Part shown: piece by piece, positions 1 through 9,700 of the stretch
How the letters are laid out: each line of letters opens with the position of its first letter
Numbering within the stretch: position 1 is the stretch's first letter
Assembly (NCBI GenBank): GCA_032821775.1
Contig: JAVLRN010000053.1
Span: 1 to 23,426, forward strand
Length of the DNA stretch: 23,426 nucleotides
Direction: 5' to 3'
Origin: Sanguinoderma infundibulare
Taxonomy: Eukaryota > Basidiomycota > Agaricomycetes > Polyporales > Polyporaceae
Notes under the pieces: generated by a model
What the model was told of the DNA's origin: nothing
Seen by the model: the letters and a program-made list of their open reading frames with translations, nothing else
Database searches by the model: none
Translations under genes and position numbers: made by a program

Positions 1-416
1 AATTAGAATCATTAATAATTAATTATTTAACAGAAAGAGGTTTAGCTTATTGGTTCATGGATGATGGTGGAAAATTAGATTATAATAAAAATTCTAAAAA
101 TAGAAGTATAGTTTTAATACTCAAAGTTTCACAGATAAAAGAAGTTGAAATAATGTCAAAAGAATTAGAGACAAAATTTAATTTTGAATGTGAATGAGAT
201 CAAATAAATCTAAAAAGTGTATTGTTATAAGTAATAATAGCTATCCGTTATTCTATGAACTAGTAAGTCCTCATATTATACCTGAAATGAAATATAAACT
301 TCCACAATTATAGGAAGAAAGTAAAAATTTAAGACTAAAGAGATGATGACATAGTCTGAACCATTCTGTGAAGGATGGATGTAAAGGATAAAGAACCTTT
401 ACGATAACATATTTTG
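1..416 (+). mobile_element. rnl group I intron at the omega-type site (3' part)
   Basis: Only the 3' part is in the window. The downstream exon resumes at AACAGGCTGATA, so the insertion site corresponds to about E. coli 2449/2450, the classic omega position of fungal mtDNA. The group I P7/J8-7 signature GACATAGTCTGAACC lies at about 348-363, followed by a P9-like tail and a terminal G at 416. It carries the tail of a LAGLIDADG ORF upstream of the core. The subgroup was not determined. Confidence 0.85.
3..313 (+). pseudogene. LAGLIDADG endonuclease tail, frameshifted
   Basis: This is the C-terminal half of a LAGLIDADG homing endonuclease, which would cut an intronless rnl allele at the intron site. 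The second catalytic motif is clear at about 48-83 (GLAYWFMDDGGK, with the Asp before the final Gly kept). Downstream the family-typical ending, SPHIIPEMKYKL then a TAG at 311-313, is in another frame, so one base is lost or gained near 185-200. The first frame also meets a TGA at 195-197, which is Trp in the mitochondrial code, and then a TAA at 228-230. The N-terminus lies off the window. The break may be real decay or a consensus error, since nearby essential genes show similar indels. Confidence 0.75.
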
Positions 417-789
417 AACAGGCTGATAGCTGGTGAGAGTACACATTGTCCCGGCTGTTTGGCACCTTAGATATAATTTAAACACATTATATTATTTAAA
501 TATGAAAATATCTTAGCAGATAAAATAAAAAAAAAGTCCATTAATAAACATTAATGATCGAGGTATAAACCTTTATACTTAAATATAATTATTATTAATA
601 AATTTAATAAAAATATTTAATTAGATTAAACAATAAAAAAATTTATAAAACAAATAAATAAAAAATTTTATAGGTTAAACCTACTTGATACGATAAATAT
701 CTTGTTTACGCTTAAAATTTATTAAAAATAATTAATAAGCAAAATTTAAATTTAGTTAAACTTAATATGAAATAACATCATTAAAGAAA

Positions 790-1402
790 TATTGATTTGT
801 GGGTAGTCTTCTAGGAGATGCCTCTATCAAAAGAACATTATCTGGAAAAACAATGTAACCTTTGAACAATCTATAAAAAAATCGGAGTATTTAAATCAGT
901 TTATATAACTTAGTTAAAGAAAATGGGATGCCATTAAAAAAAGAATCTGTTACTACTTATTCTAGAAATGATGAAAGATTTGGAGTTACAAATCAATCAT
1001 TATATTTTAGAACTGAGGCTATTGAAGAATTAAATCCTTTTAGCTGACTTGTTTCTAGACGAATCTGGAAAAAAAAGAAAAGAGTACCTCATAACATCTC
1101 TGAACATTTAACTCAAAGAGGTTTAGCTCATTGGATCATGGATGATGGTCAAAAGAGTTAAGAGAGGAGGTGTAACTTTATGTACTGATAGTTTTAACTC
1201 AGAAGAAGTAGGTATTTCTTAGAGAAACTCTAAGAGCAAATTTCAATTTAATTACAAGTATTCATAATAAAAAATCTAGTACTGGGTCAGTGTACGAAAG
1301 AATTTATGTGAATAAAGATTCATTAGATATGATTAAACCAACATTGATTACACATTTACATGAATCAATGCTTTATAAAGTAAATGTAGAGAAAGTTTTT
1401 AA
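790..1402 (+). pseudogene. LAGLIDADG endonuclease, multiply frameshifted
   Basis: This is a two-motif LAGLIDADG homing endonuclease remnant. The first motif, GSLLGDAS, is encoded at 802-825; the second, HWIMDDGQ, at about 1131-1154. Between them, segments resembling VTFEQSIKKSEY and VPHNISEHLTQRGL keep the family order. At least five breaks are needed to read it through: near 860, 908, 1158, 1222 and later ones. One TGA at about 1045 falls where Trp is expected (FS-W-LVSR), which supports the TGA-Trp code. The last recognisable segment (LHESMLYKV) ends near 1385. With this many breaks it probably encodes no active enzyme, although some breaks could be consensus errors. Confidence 0.75.
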
Positions 1403-1423
1403 ACAAGATACAAGATACAAGAT
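1403..1423 (+). repeat. Three tandem copies of ACAAGAT
   Basis: Three perfect head-to-tail copies of the 7-mer ACAAGAT follow directly after the decayed endonuclease reading frame of rnl intron 2. This looks like a small slippage expansion; no function is evident. Confidence 0.8.
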
Positions 1424-1875
1424 ACCGAAGGTTTCATAAGTGACTCTGATATAATCTCAGATATAGACATATTTGATATATAATTTTAGTTTATAGCAGA
1501 TTATACATCGGGGAATCTAATTAGAAATAATTATTTAGACATTGGCTATATGCTGGAACACCCTTAGAGCTTTAAGTACTCCGGCTGGAGTTAAAATCTT
1601 AAAGATTGGGCAATCAGCAGGGAAGTTACTTATTAGGTAATAGCTACTGTAAAATAGGTAACCCCTCAACGACTACACGCCAACATCTAGTGCTAACATA
1701 AGGGGTATTATTATGCTGGATGAAGATATAGTCTAATCTTAATTGAAAGATTAAGCCCTTAGGGGGGTATATATTTTATATACTAATACATGCGATGTCG
1801 ACTCAACCTATCCTCCGGGGGTAGAAGCTTGGAAGGGTTCGGCTGTTCGCGATTAAAAGGTTACGCGAGTTGGGT

Positions 1876-2920
1876 TTAAATAACACAATATAAAAAATAT
1901 TCTTAATCAAAGAAGTGTAAATTTAATGCTAACATATTTTATTAAAAATACACAATACAATGAATAATAATAATAATAATACAATGAATAATAATAATAT
2001 TAATACTAATTTACCATTAGAACTTAACTCAATATTAATAGGTATAATGTTAAGTGATGGAGGATTATATAGATCTTCTCCTACAGCTAATGTTAGATTT
2101 TGAAATGAGTTTTGGAGAAAAATATAAATCTTTAGCTTTTCATATTGGTGAATTATTTAAAGATTATATGAGTAATCCAGTAAAACCTATAGAAATTAAA
2201 GGTAAAAAATAAAGTTTATATTAACTATAGACTTAAAACAAAACTTTACCTGTATTTAATTCATACTATGAAATGTTTTATAAATTTAACCATTTAACAA
2301 ATAAATATGTAAAAATAGTTCCAGATAATATACTTGATTTGATGGATCCTATTGTTTTAGCATATTTAATACAAGGAGATGGTAATTTTGACAAGAGTAG
2401 GAAAAGAGTTAGAATTTATACTAATAGTTATCAAAAACTAGAAGTTGAAAATTTAGCTTTGGCTATTAAAACTAAATTAAATATATATACAGCACCACTT
2501 CATGATAGAAAAGATCAATGGATTCTAACTATCGGTGCTAATAATTTAGATTTATTAAGAAAAATAGTTATACCTTATTTTCATTCTACAATGTATTATA
2601 GATTAGGTTTATAATTTATATTGATAATAAGCCCCATCTTATCACGTTGAATAAGATGAAAACTGGATAAATTGCAAGGAACACTGTGTTTAACAGTCAA
2701 TTTGCAGCCAAGCGTGAAATAGTGAATAATTGTTTATCCTAAGCAATTAACATTTCTTGAAGGTTTAACGACTAACAGGTGAGTAGCACTAACAATAAAC
2801 CTGACACGAATATCCGGCATTCTATCTTCTTGACATAGGAGAAAGTGAATGATGACATAGTCTGAACAATAACGTGAGTTATTGAAGTAATGAATAAAAT
2901 GCATTACGATAACATAATTG
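1876..2920 (+). mobile_element. rnl third group I intron (about site 2585)
   Basis: Interrupts the rRNA between GAGTTGGGT and TTAATACGACGTGAG, close to the peptidyl-transferase loop (about E. coli 2585). The ORF sits in the 5' part. A candidate internal guide sequence GCCCC at about 2631-2636 can pair with the exon end GGGT, with the usual U-G at the splice site. The core follows: TTTGCAGCCAAGC, then GAAGGTTTAACGACTA (P7 5' strand) at about 2759-2774, and GATGACATAGTCTGAAC (P7 3' strand) at about 2851-2868. This core resembles that of the cox3 intron. Confidence 0.85.
1960..2614 (+). pseudogene. LAGLIDADG endonuclease with N-terminal indels
   Basis: The reading begins at ATG 1960 with an Asn-rich leader from an AAT microsatellite, then has a first motif, IGIMLSDGGLY, at about 2037-2070. 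The C-terminal half is open from 2273 to 2614 and contains the second motif AYLIQGDGNF at about 2360-2390 and the ending FHSTMYYRLGL. Three single-base shifts separate the halves: in the T run near 2099, in the A run near 2207, and near 2245. The order of blocks is that of the LAGLIDADG_2-type intron enzymes. Both catalytic Asp residues are present. Since all three shifts fall in or beside short homopolymers, the gene may be intact in the organism. Confidence 0.75.
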
Positions 2921-3275
2921 TTAATACGACGTGAGTCAGTATGGTCCCTATCTTCTGGAGGGATAAATAGTAAAAAGGGGCAGACCTTCTAGTACGAAAG
3001 GATCAATAGGCTGTGTTTCTCTAGTGTACCAATTGTTTCTTTCTTTTTTTTTTTTATTAAATTTATTTTATTAAATTTAAAAGATTTAAGCATAGTTGGG
3101 TAGCCACAAACATGATAGATAAGCGCTGAATGAATATTAAGCAGGAAGCTATCCCCTAGATACTATCTTATTGATTAATTTTTAATCAATATTAATAAGA
3201 AATAGAACATTTCTAAATAGGATGCAAATGTAAGTGCTGTAAAGTATTTAGTTTAGCATTACTAATTTATTATGT

Positions 3276-3855
3276 AGACTGGATGTTAATAATTGTTATT
3301 TTTAATAAAAAATTTTAAAAACTATAAGCAAGTCAACTTGTTATTAAATAAAAAAATTTTACTTTTTTTTAACTTACTTTATTATATAGATAGAATATGT
3401 TATATTCTGTAAGAAATTAACTGTTTCTATTCTATTCAATAATTTGTATTCTATTTGTTTAAATAAAATTAAATTAAATTAATAAGTCTAATCTTAATCA
3501 AACTTAAATTTAAATTTGAATTTGAAAATAATCAATCATTTAATTGATTATTTGATAAAGATATCACATTCCCTTTTGCTTAAAATGATAAATTTAAAAA
3601 TAGTATTTTTTTAAAATACCTTTATAAAATAAAAATTAAAAGAACTAGTATTGATAAAAAAAAATCAATATTAAATCAAGCAATCAATATTTTATTATTA
3701 ATATAAACATTAATATTATAATAAACTATCATTATATTATTATATCTTTATAGATATTACTATGAAGTCATTATTGACAAATTATAAATATGCTAACAGA
3801 AAAAAAATTAAATTTTATTAAATATAACAAAAGTTTAATAAAAAATCAAATAAAT
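3276..3855 (+). other. AT-rich spacer between rnl and cox3
   Basis: About 580 bases, nearly all A and T, with homopolymer runs and small hairpins, for example AGAATATGTTATATTCT near 3391. I found no tRNA cloverleaf and no open reading frame with recognisable content. Confidence 0.6.
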
Positions 3856-6222
3856 ATGTTATTAAAACATAATCGTAATTTATTTCAAAGTTTTCCATTC
3901 CATTTAGTGACTATATCTCTCCATGGGCCTAATTTTAGTTAGTTTTTCATTATTAAATTTAACAATAGGAGCAGTATTATCAATGCATGGTTATGGTGAT
4001 TTTACATTTATGTTAGGTTTAGCTTCAACAGGTTTAGGTATGTTATTATGGTTTAGAGATATAATTTTAGAAGCAACTTATTTAGGTTGTCACACTACTC
4101 AAGTACAAAAAGGATTAACAATAGGAGTAATCTATTTATTGTTAGTGAAGTATTTGCATTCTTATCTGTATTCTGGGCATTTTTCCATTCTAGTTTAAGT
4201 CCAAGTGTAGAAATTGGAGGGGTTTGGCCACCACAAGGAATAGAAGCATTATCAGCATTTGGAATACCATTATTAAATACTTTCTTATTGTTAAGTAGTG
4301 GATCAACTATAACATACGGACCCCATGCATTAATTAAAGGAGATAGAAAAAGAGCAATAATAGGTGGTTTATTAACTATTATCTTAGCTATTGTTTTTAC
4401 TGCTTTACAATATGTTGAATATTTTAATGCTACATTTACTATTACTGATTCAGTTTTTGGTACAACATTCTATGCTTCAACAGGTTTACATGGGTTAATA
4501 AAATTAGCCCCTACCAAAATAAATAATAAAAATTCCGTATATATTAGAAAAGTTCACTCCGATATTAAAAAAATAGATACATCATTTTTAGAATGGCTTC
4601 CAGGTTTTGTAGATGCTGAAGGTAATTTAAATATTAGTTTGAGAAACTACACAAGTCAAGACAATAAATACAATAGTTTAATACTTACTTTTCAAATAGG
4701 TCTTCATCTAGACGATTTAGATGTTTTAAAGTTTATACAAAAAAAACTAGGATGCGGAAAAATATCTATTTCGAAAAACAGATGTAATTTTTTTGTCAAT
4801 GATCAAGCTTCATTAATAAATATTATTGTCCCAGTTTTTAATTTAGTTCCATTAAAGAGTTCTAAATATTTTCAGTTTTTAATCTTTGAAAAAGCAGTTA
4901 ATTTAATTAAAAAACAAAGGTCATCTTACCGATAGTGGAAGAAATGAAATGATAAAGTTTTATCATGAATTAAAAAATCCTTCCATCTATTTAGAGGCAA
5001 GTCCAGCCCTATCACACTTAAATAAATATTGGTTAGGTGGTTTCGTTGATGGTGATGCCTCATTTTCAGCACATCTTAATAGACCTGTGTTAAATTTGAA
5101 AATCATGTTAAAGAATTACCATTATTTAGGGCCATAGTAGACTATTTTCAATTTGGTAATATAAATATAAATAGTCCTAGAAATAATTCTAACCAAATGG
5201 TAACATTAGAATTTAACAACATCCATTTTTTAAAAAAATGTCATTGTTCCGCTTTTTACTAGTACTAAATTATTAAATAGTAAGAAATTAAAAGATTTTA
5301 ATGATTTTTGTATTTTAGTTAATATTTATTATAATGGTTATCATACCATACCGGAAGGTGAATCTTTAGCTAGAGAAATAACAAGTAATTGGAATAATTT
5401 TAGATTATCAACTTTTAAAACATCATTGCCATCTAAAGAAGTCCAAGATTTTAATAAAAAGTATCAAATACTATTTAATATTCCTTCACCATATATCATT
5501 AAAAATGGTGGCTTAAGATTTTATAGAAATACTTTAAAATTAGTATCTGATAAAATAAAAATAACAGCTCTTGATCTTTTAAATAATGAATTCGTTTTTT
5601 TCAAGCATTAGTGAATGTAGTAGAATATTACAGATAGATAGATCTATTATAAAAAAATATTTACTTAACGGTCAAATTTACAAAAATTATAGATTTAAAT
5701 TTAACAGTATTATTTATTTTGACAGAAAAGAGGGTTAATTGCATAGAAACCCTCATCTTAGCGGAGGACAATTTGCAGCCAAGCTTATATTAAACATAAT
5801 TATTCTATATATTTTTATATACTTTTCTTTGTTTTTAAGAATAATCATATTTTGTTTTTATTAAAAAAAGAAAATAGAATTGTGCAAATAAAGATTAATA
5901 TTTGAAGGTTCAACGACTAGAAAGTGAGTATTTATGTAAACAATAATCTTTCCACGGATCCCCTCCAATAGATTAATCTATTGATGAAATAGTCTGAACA
6001 ACAGCGTAAGTGTTGAAATAATATTAAATGTATTATGATAACAAATTTGTACATGTTATTATAGGAACAATATTTATTGCAGTAGGTTTCTTTAGAATAA
6101 TCAATTATCATTTAACAAATAGTCACCATATTGGATATGAAGCAAGTATCTTATACTGGCACTTTGTAGATGTGGTATGGTTATTTTTATTTATTGCAGT
6201 ATATTACTGGGGTGGAAACTAA
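3856..6222 (+). CDS. cox3: Cytochrome c oxidase subunit 3, one intron
   Basis: Core membrane subunit III of Complex IV in the inner mitochondrial membrane. Exons: 3856-4495 and 6050-6222. Spliced and read through three indels it gives about 271 residues, normal for the family. Recognisable blocks are [52 protein letters not shown] and the C-terminal [20 protein letters not shown]. The ATG at 3856 is the first one after an in-frame stop. The frame changes three times, each explained by one missing base: a G near 3909, a G in the run at 3925-3927, and a T near 4133. As the gene is essential, these are more likely consensus errors than inactivation. The join GGT-TTA-CAT-GG(G) with TACATGTTATT restores GLHGLHVIIG, which fixes the splice sites. 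Confidence 0.95.
4496..5738 (+). pseudogene. Two-domain LAGLIDADG endonuclease with NUMOD1-like tail
   Basis: The intron ORF continues in frame from cox3 exon 1. Domain 1 has the motif [16 protein letters not shown] at about 4594-4641; domain 2 has [17 protein letters not shown] at about 5028-5078. This is the two-motif LAGLIDADG type, with acidic catalytic residues E and D. After a linker, the last 35 residues or so (about 5600-5710; [20 protein letters not shown]) look like a NUMOD1/IENR1 DNA-binding helix-turn-helix, an unusual addition for this class. Four indels interrupt the frame: the A run near 4910, near 5096, the A run near 5236, and the T run near 5592. Reading past them keeps family similarity until the TAA at 5736-5738. 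Given the same type of error in cox3 exon 1, the ORF may be intact in the organism. Confidence 0.75.
4496..6049 (+). mobile_element. cox3 group I intron
   Basis: Splits the conserved GLHG-LHVIIGT segment of cox3. It is the only protein-gene intron here not in phase 0: the exon ends CATGGG-T. A possible guide GCCCC at about 4507-4511 pairs with the exon GGGT. The core follows the ORF: TTTGCAGCCAAGC at about 5771-5783, GAAGGTTCAACGACTA at about 5904-5919 and GATGAAATAGTCTGAACAAC at about 5982-6002. The intron ends in G at 6049. The core resembles that of rnl intron 3. Confidence 0.9.
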
Positions 6223-6484
6223 TTTATAATTTATAATCTCTATCACCGGTAGAAATAAATAATCTATTAAATAGATAGATATTCAAATAAAAATATTATA
6301 AATTATTATTCTATGTATAACCATAAAAATATAGTTTAATATTTATATAATTATATTTTATAAAAAAATCAAAGGGATAAAAATATGAAAACCCTATTTA
6401 TAAAATAATTTAACATAAACTGAAGTAGTCTTCATTTTCTTTTCATATTATTGGTACCCAAAGGATAAGCTAAATATTTAACCT

Positions 6485-6752
6485 ATGAATTTATCATTAT
6501 TTTTATTTTTAATTGGTGTTTTAGGATTTATTTTAATAGAAAAAACATAATATTAATGATTATAGCAATAGAAATAATGCTATTAGCTGTAACCTTATTA
6601 GTGTTAATAAGTTCATTTAGTTTTTGACGATGCTATCGGACAAAATTTTAGTATCTTTATTATATCAATAGCAGGTGCAGAATCAGTAACTAGGTTTAAG
6701 TATTTTAGTTGCTTTTTATAGATTAAGAGGAAATATCTCTTTAAGAACATAA
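6485..6752 (+). CDS. nad4L: NADH dehydrogenase subunit 4L, three apparent indels
   Basis: Small membrane subunit of Complex I, part of the proton-pumping arm. The start is ATG 6485 (MNLSLFLFLIGVLGF). The family blocks IIAIEIMLLAVTLLVLISS, the GQNFSIFIISIAGAES region and the ending FYRLRGNISLRT are all present, but in different frames. Three single-base changes reconcile them: a missing A near 6535, an extra T in the run at 6621-6625, and one extra base near 6685-6692. The corrected length is 88 residues, exactly typical. The stop TAA (6750-6752) shares its last A with the nad5 ATG, the conserved one-base nad4L/nad5 overlap of fungi. The 262-base spacer before it shows no gene. Confidence 0.92.
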
Positions 6753-9700
6753 TGTATTTATCAATATTAATTTTTCCTTTATTAGGGAGTTTTGTTTCAG
6801 GTTTATTAGGTAGAAACATAGGTGTGACTGGTGCTCATATCATCACATGTACTTGCTTAATAATATCATCAATTTTAGCTACTTTAGCTTTTTATGAAGT
6901 AGGTTTATGTGGTTCTCCAGTATTAGTTCATTTATGTTCATGGATGGATTCAGAAATATTAAGTATTCAATGGGAATTTTATTTGATCAATTAACAGTAT
7001 CAATGTTTATACCTGTACTTTATATTTCATCTTTAATCCATATTTTTTCTACTAATTATATGGCAGAAGATCCTCACAATCAAAGGTTCTTTTCTTATTT
7101 ATCATTATTCACATTCTTTATGTTAGTATTAGTTTCTGGTGCTAATTATTTTGTAATGTTTGTAGGTTGGGAAGGTAAATTAAATTGCCTTAAATGGTAT
7201 TATCTTAATAATCTTTATTGGTGTCCTAGCGAATTTAATATTGTTTTATTTTCATTACCATTGCATATATCTGAGCAAATAAATAAAACAAGAATAACTT
7301 CCTTAGAAAGAATAGGTCCTCATAATATAGATATAATTTCCATAATAATAGGTTCATTATTAGGTGATGGTCATTTAGAAAAAAGAAAAAAAGGAATAGG
7401 AACTAGAATGAAATTTGAACAATCAAATAAAAATGTAGAATATTTAATGTGGTTTCATTCTTATTTATCTACTAGAGGTTATTGTAATATTAATAAACCT
7501 AAACTAAAAAAAAGAATTAGAAAAAATGGGGAAATATATTTTCATTATAGTATAAATACTTATACTTTTTCTAGCTTTAATTGGATTCATGATATGTTTT
7601 ATACCTTATGTGAAGGAAAATATGTTAAAATAATACCTCATAATATAGAACAAATTTTAAGTCCACTTGCTTTAGCTATATGGTTTATGGATGATGGTAG
7701 TAAATTAAAAAAAGGAGCAAAAATAGCTACTAATTGTTTTACATATAAAGAACTTTCACAATTATGTGAAATATTAAAAAACAAATTCAATCTTACAGTT
7801 ACAATACACTCAGGAGGAAAAAATAAAGGATATACTTTATATGTTTCTAGTCAATCTATGTCTACTTTTTCTAATATTATTAAACCTTATATGGTATCTA
7901 CTTTATATTATAAATTAGGAGATTATTAATTTAATACCATAGTAAAAAAATGTAAATCTTTAGAAAAATTGAAATGAAGAATAAAGATTCATTTATATTT
8001 AATTCATTATGAATATGAATATGAATAACATTTTTTTGCGACATTATTGAAAACGATCAAAAATTAATAAGCTTTTTTTTATAGATCGTCGGTTTCATTT
8101 TAAATCGCTATCGACTAGTTCAATAATGGGTGCCTGAAATGGTGCTTAATGCATAGTCAGAATCTTCATCTTTGTTTCAACCTAATTTGACAATGATGTC
8201 AAGGCATGAAGTAAAACCTGATAGGTGTTCAATGTACAGGAAATAAAGAAAAAAGCTTTCTATATGTGTCACAATTAGACCTATAGAGAAATTATATAAT
8301 TTAAATTTCTTTATTTTAAGATTTGATTGGAGTAGTTTCTTATTTATTAATTAACTTCTGGTTTACTAGAATTCAAGCTAATAAAGCAGCAATATTAGCC
8401 TTAACTATGAATAGAGTAGGTGCTTTGAGAGGTAGGATCTCTCTATTGTGCCTAAAACTATCAAAGTCCGGGGACGCCCTAAAGCTTATGATACCAAGCT
8501 ATCTTCGAAAGGCTATAAGTGGCCAGACTAATACTCTGGGTATGGTAACAAGTCATAAGATGAGTGAAAACGAAATGGGTTATCGCGGATCTAAGTCAGA
8601 ATTTATTAAACAAAACCCACAGCCAAATTATATAAATTCTGTAAAAGAGCAACGAGTAGATGGTAGTTGGAGCAATTCTTTATTAAGTAATTAGCTCTTA
8701 AGGTGTACTCTAATGGGTTTCGAAAGAAACTATCAAATCAAAGTCCTTTCTAAACAATTAAAAAATAAAACAAATTTTTGTACCAGCGCCTATGCGCAAG
8801 TTCAATTAACTAAGTTAGATCCTTGGTTTGTGACTGGTTTTTGCGACGGTGAAGCTTCTTTCAGTGTATCCATATCTATAGATAAACGGATAAAAGGAAG
8901 AGTTGGATGGACCGTAAAACCGAGTTTTCAAATCTCTTTACATTCTAGGGATATGAAATTATTATTACAATTACAATAATTTTTTGCCTGCGGAAGCATC
9001 GTTAGCAAAAATAACCGAAGCGAAAAAAGCTTTAGAGTAAACTCACTTCATGATTTAACAAATTTTATAATACCACACTTTGTAAATTTTCCTTTACTTT
9101 CTCAAAAAGCTGCGGATTTTGAATTATTTAAACAAATTGTTAACCTTATTAACACTAAGGTTCACTTGACTGACGTAGGATTACTGCAAATTATTAATAT
9201 TAGAGCCTCAATGAACTTAGGCCTATCTGGTTTGCAAAAATCTGAGTTTGTTAATTATAAACCAGTGCCTCGACCAATTATTAAATATACTGAAATTCCA
9301 AATCCTAATTGGATAGCAGGATTTGCAAGCGCTGAAGGTTGCTTTTTAGTTACTATTTCTAAATCTAATAAAAATAAAATAGGTCAAATTGTTCAATTAA
9401 TCTTTAAAATTTCGCAACATCATAGAGACAAAATTTTATTAGAGTTAATAACTAAATATTTGAATTGTGGTGCCGTTTATTATCACAGTGAAAATGCTAA
9501 AGTTTTTAAAGTGGGTAAATTTGTAGACATTAATAATAAAATTATTCCTTTTTTTAAAGCTTATTCAATTAAGGGGATCAAACAATTAGATTTTCAAGAT
9601 TTTTGTGGAATTGCTACTTTAATAGGTGAAGGTAAGCATCTAAGCCCTATAGGAATAGCTAAAATTCAATTAATCAAAGATAAAATGAACACAAAAAGAA

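Larger units (their letters stand above)
468..1792 (+). mobile_element. rnl second group I intron (about site 2500)
   Basis: Inserted between GGCACCT and CGATGTCG of the rRNA, the fungal site near E. coli 2500. The catalytic core lies after the ORF, at about 1550-1740. It has the stretch starting GCTGGAACACCC, then GGGCAATCAGCAGGG (P4-P6 region), a CAACGACTACACG segment (P7 5' strand) at about 1668-1682, and GAAGATATAGTCTAATC (P7 3' strand) at about 1722-1738. The same core type recurs in nad5 intron 3, nad5 intron 4 and cox2 intron 1. The last base before the exon is G (1792). The 5' border could be one base off. Confidence 0.85.
1..3275 (+). rRNA. rnl: Large-subunit mitochondrial rRNA, 3' part, three introns
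   Basis: This is the 3' end of the mitochondrial 23S-like rRNA, covering the peptidyl-transferase region and the domain VI end. Exons seen: 417-467 (starts AACAGGCTGATA and ends at GGCACCT), 1793-1875 (GATGTCGACTC through the GCGAGTTGGGT segment), and 2921 to about 3275 (starts near TACGACGTGAG, includes the sarcin-ricin-like AGTACGAAAGGA at about 2991-3002). These match the order of the bacterial 23S segments around E. coli positions 2449-2660 and the 3' terminal domain, for example TAGTTGGGTAGCC and GATAAGCGCTGAA at about 3095-3130. The exons between introns are only 51 and 83 nt long. Exon borders were chosen so that each 5' exon ends in T and each intron ends in G, as group I splicing requires; they may be off by one or two bases. 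The 3' end is approximate, set where rRNA similarity fades. The gene continues to the left of the window. Confidence 0.93.

Noticed and set aside
271..465. Minus-strand frames at 271-465, 6613-6819, 10525-10734, 16324-16614 and 20045-20251
   Set aside because: Each lies opposite an rRNA exon, coding exon, HEG or intron core, has no family similarity, and every recognised gene is on the + strand.
3856..7176. The region as a nuclear copy of mtDNA (NUMT)
   Set aside because: Introns, tRNAs and intact cox2, rps3 and nad5 exons are continuous with it, and the breaks are only single-base indels. Consensus error fits better, though read depth would be decisive.
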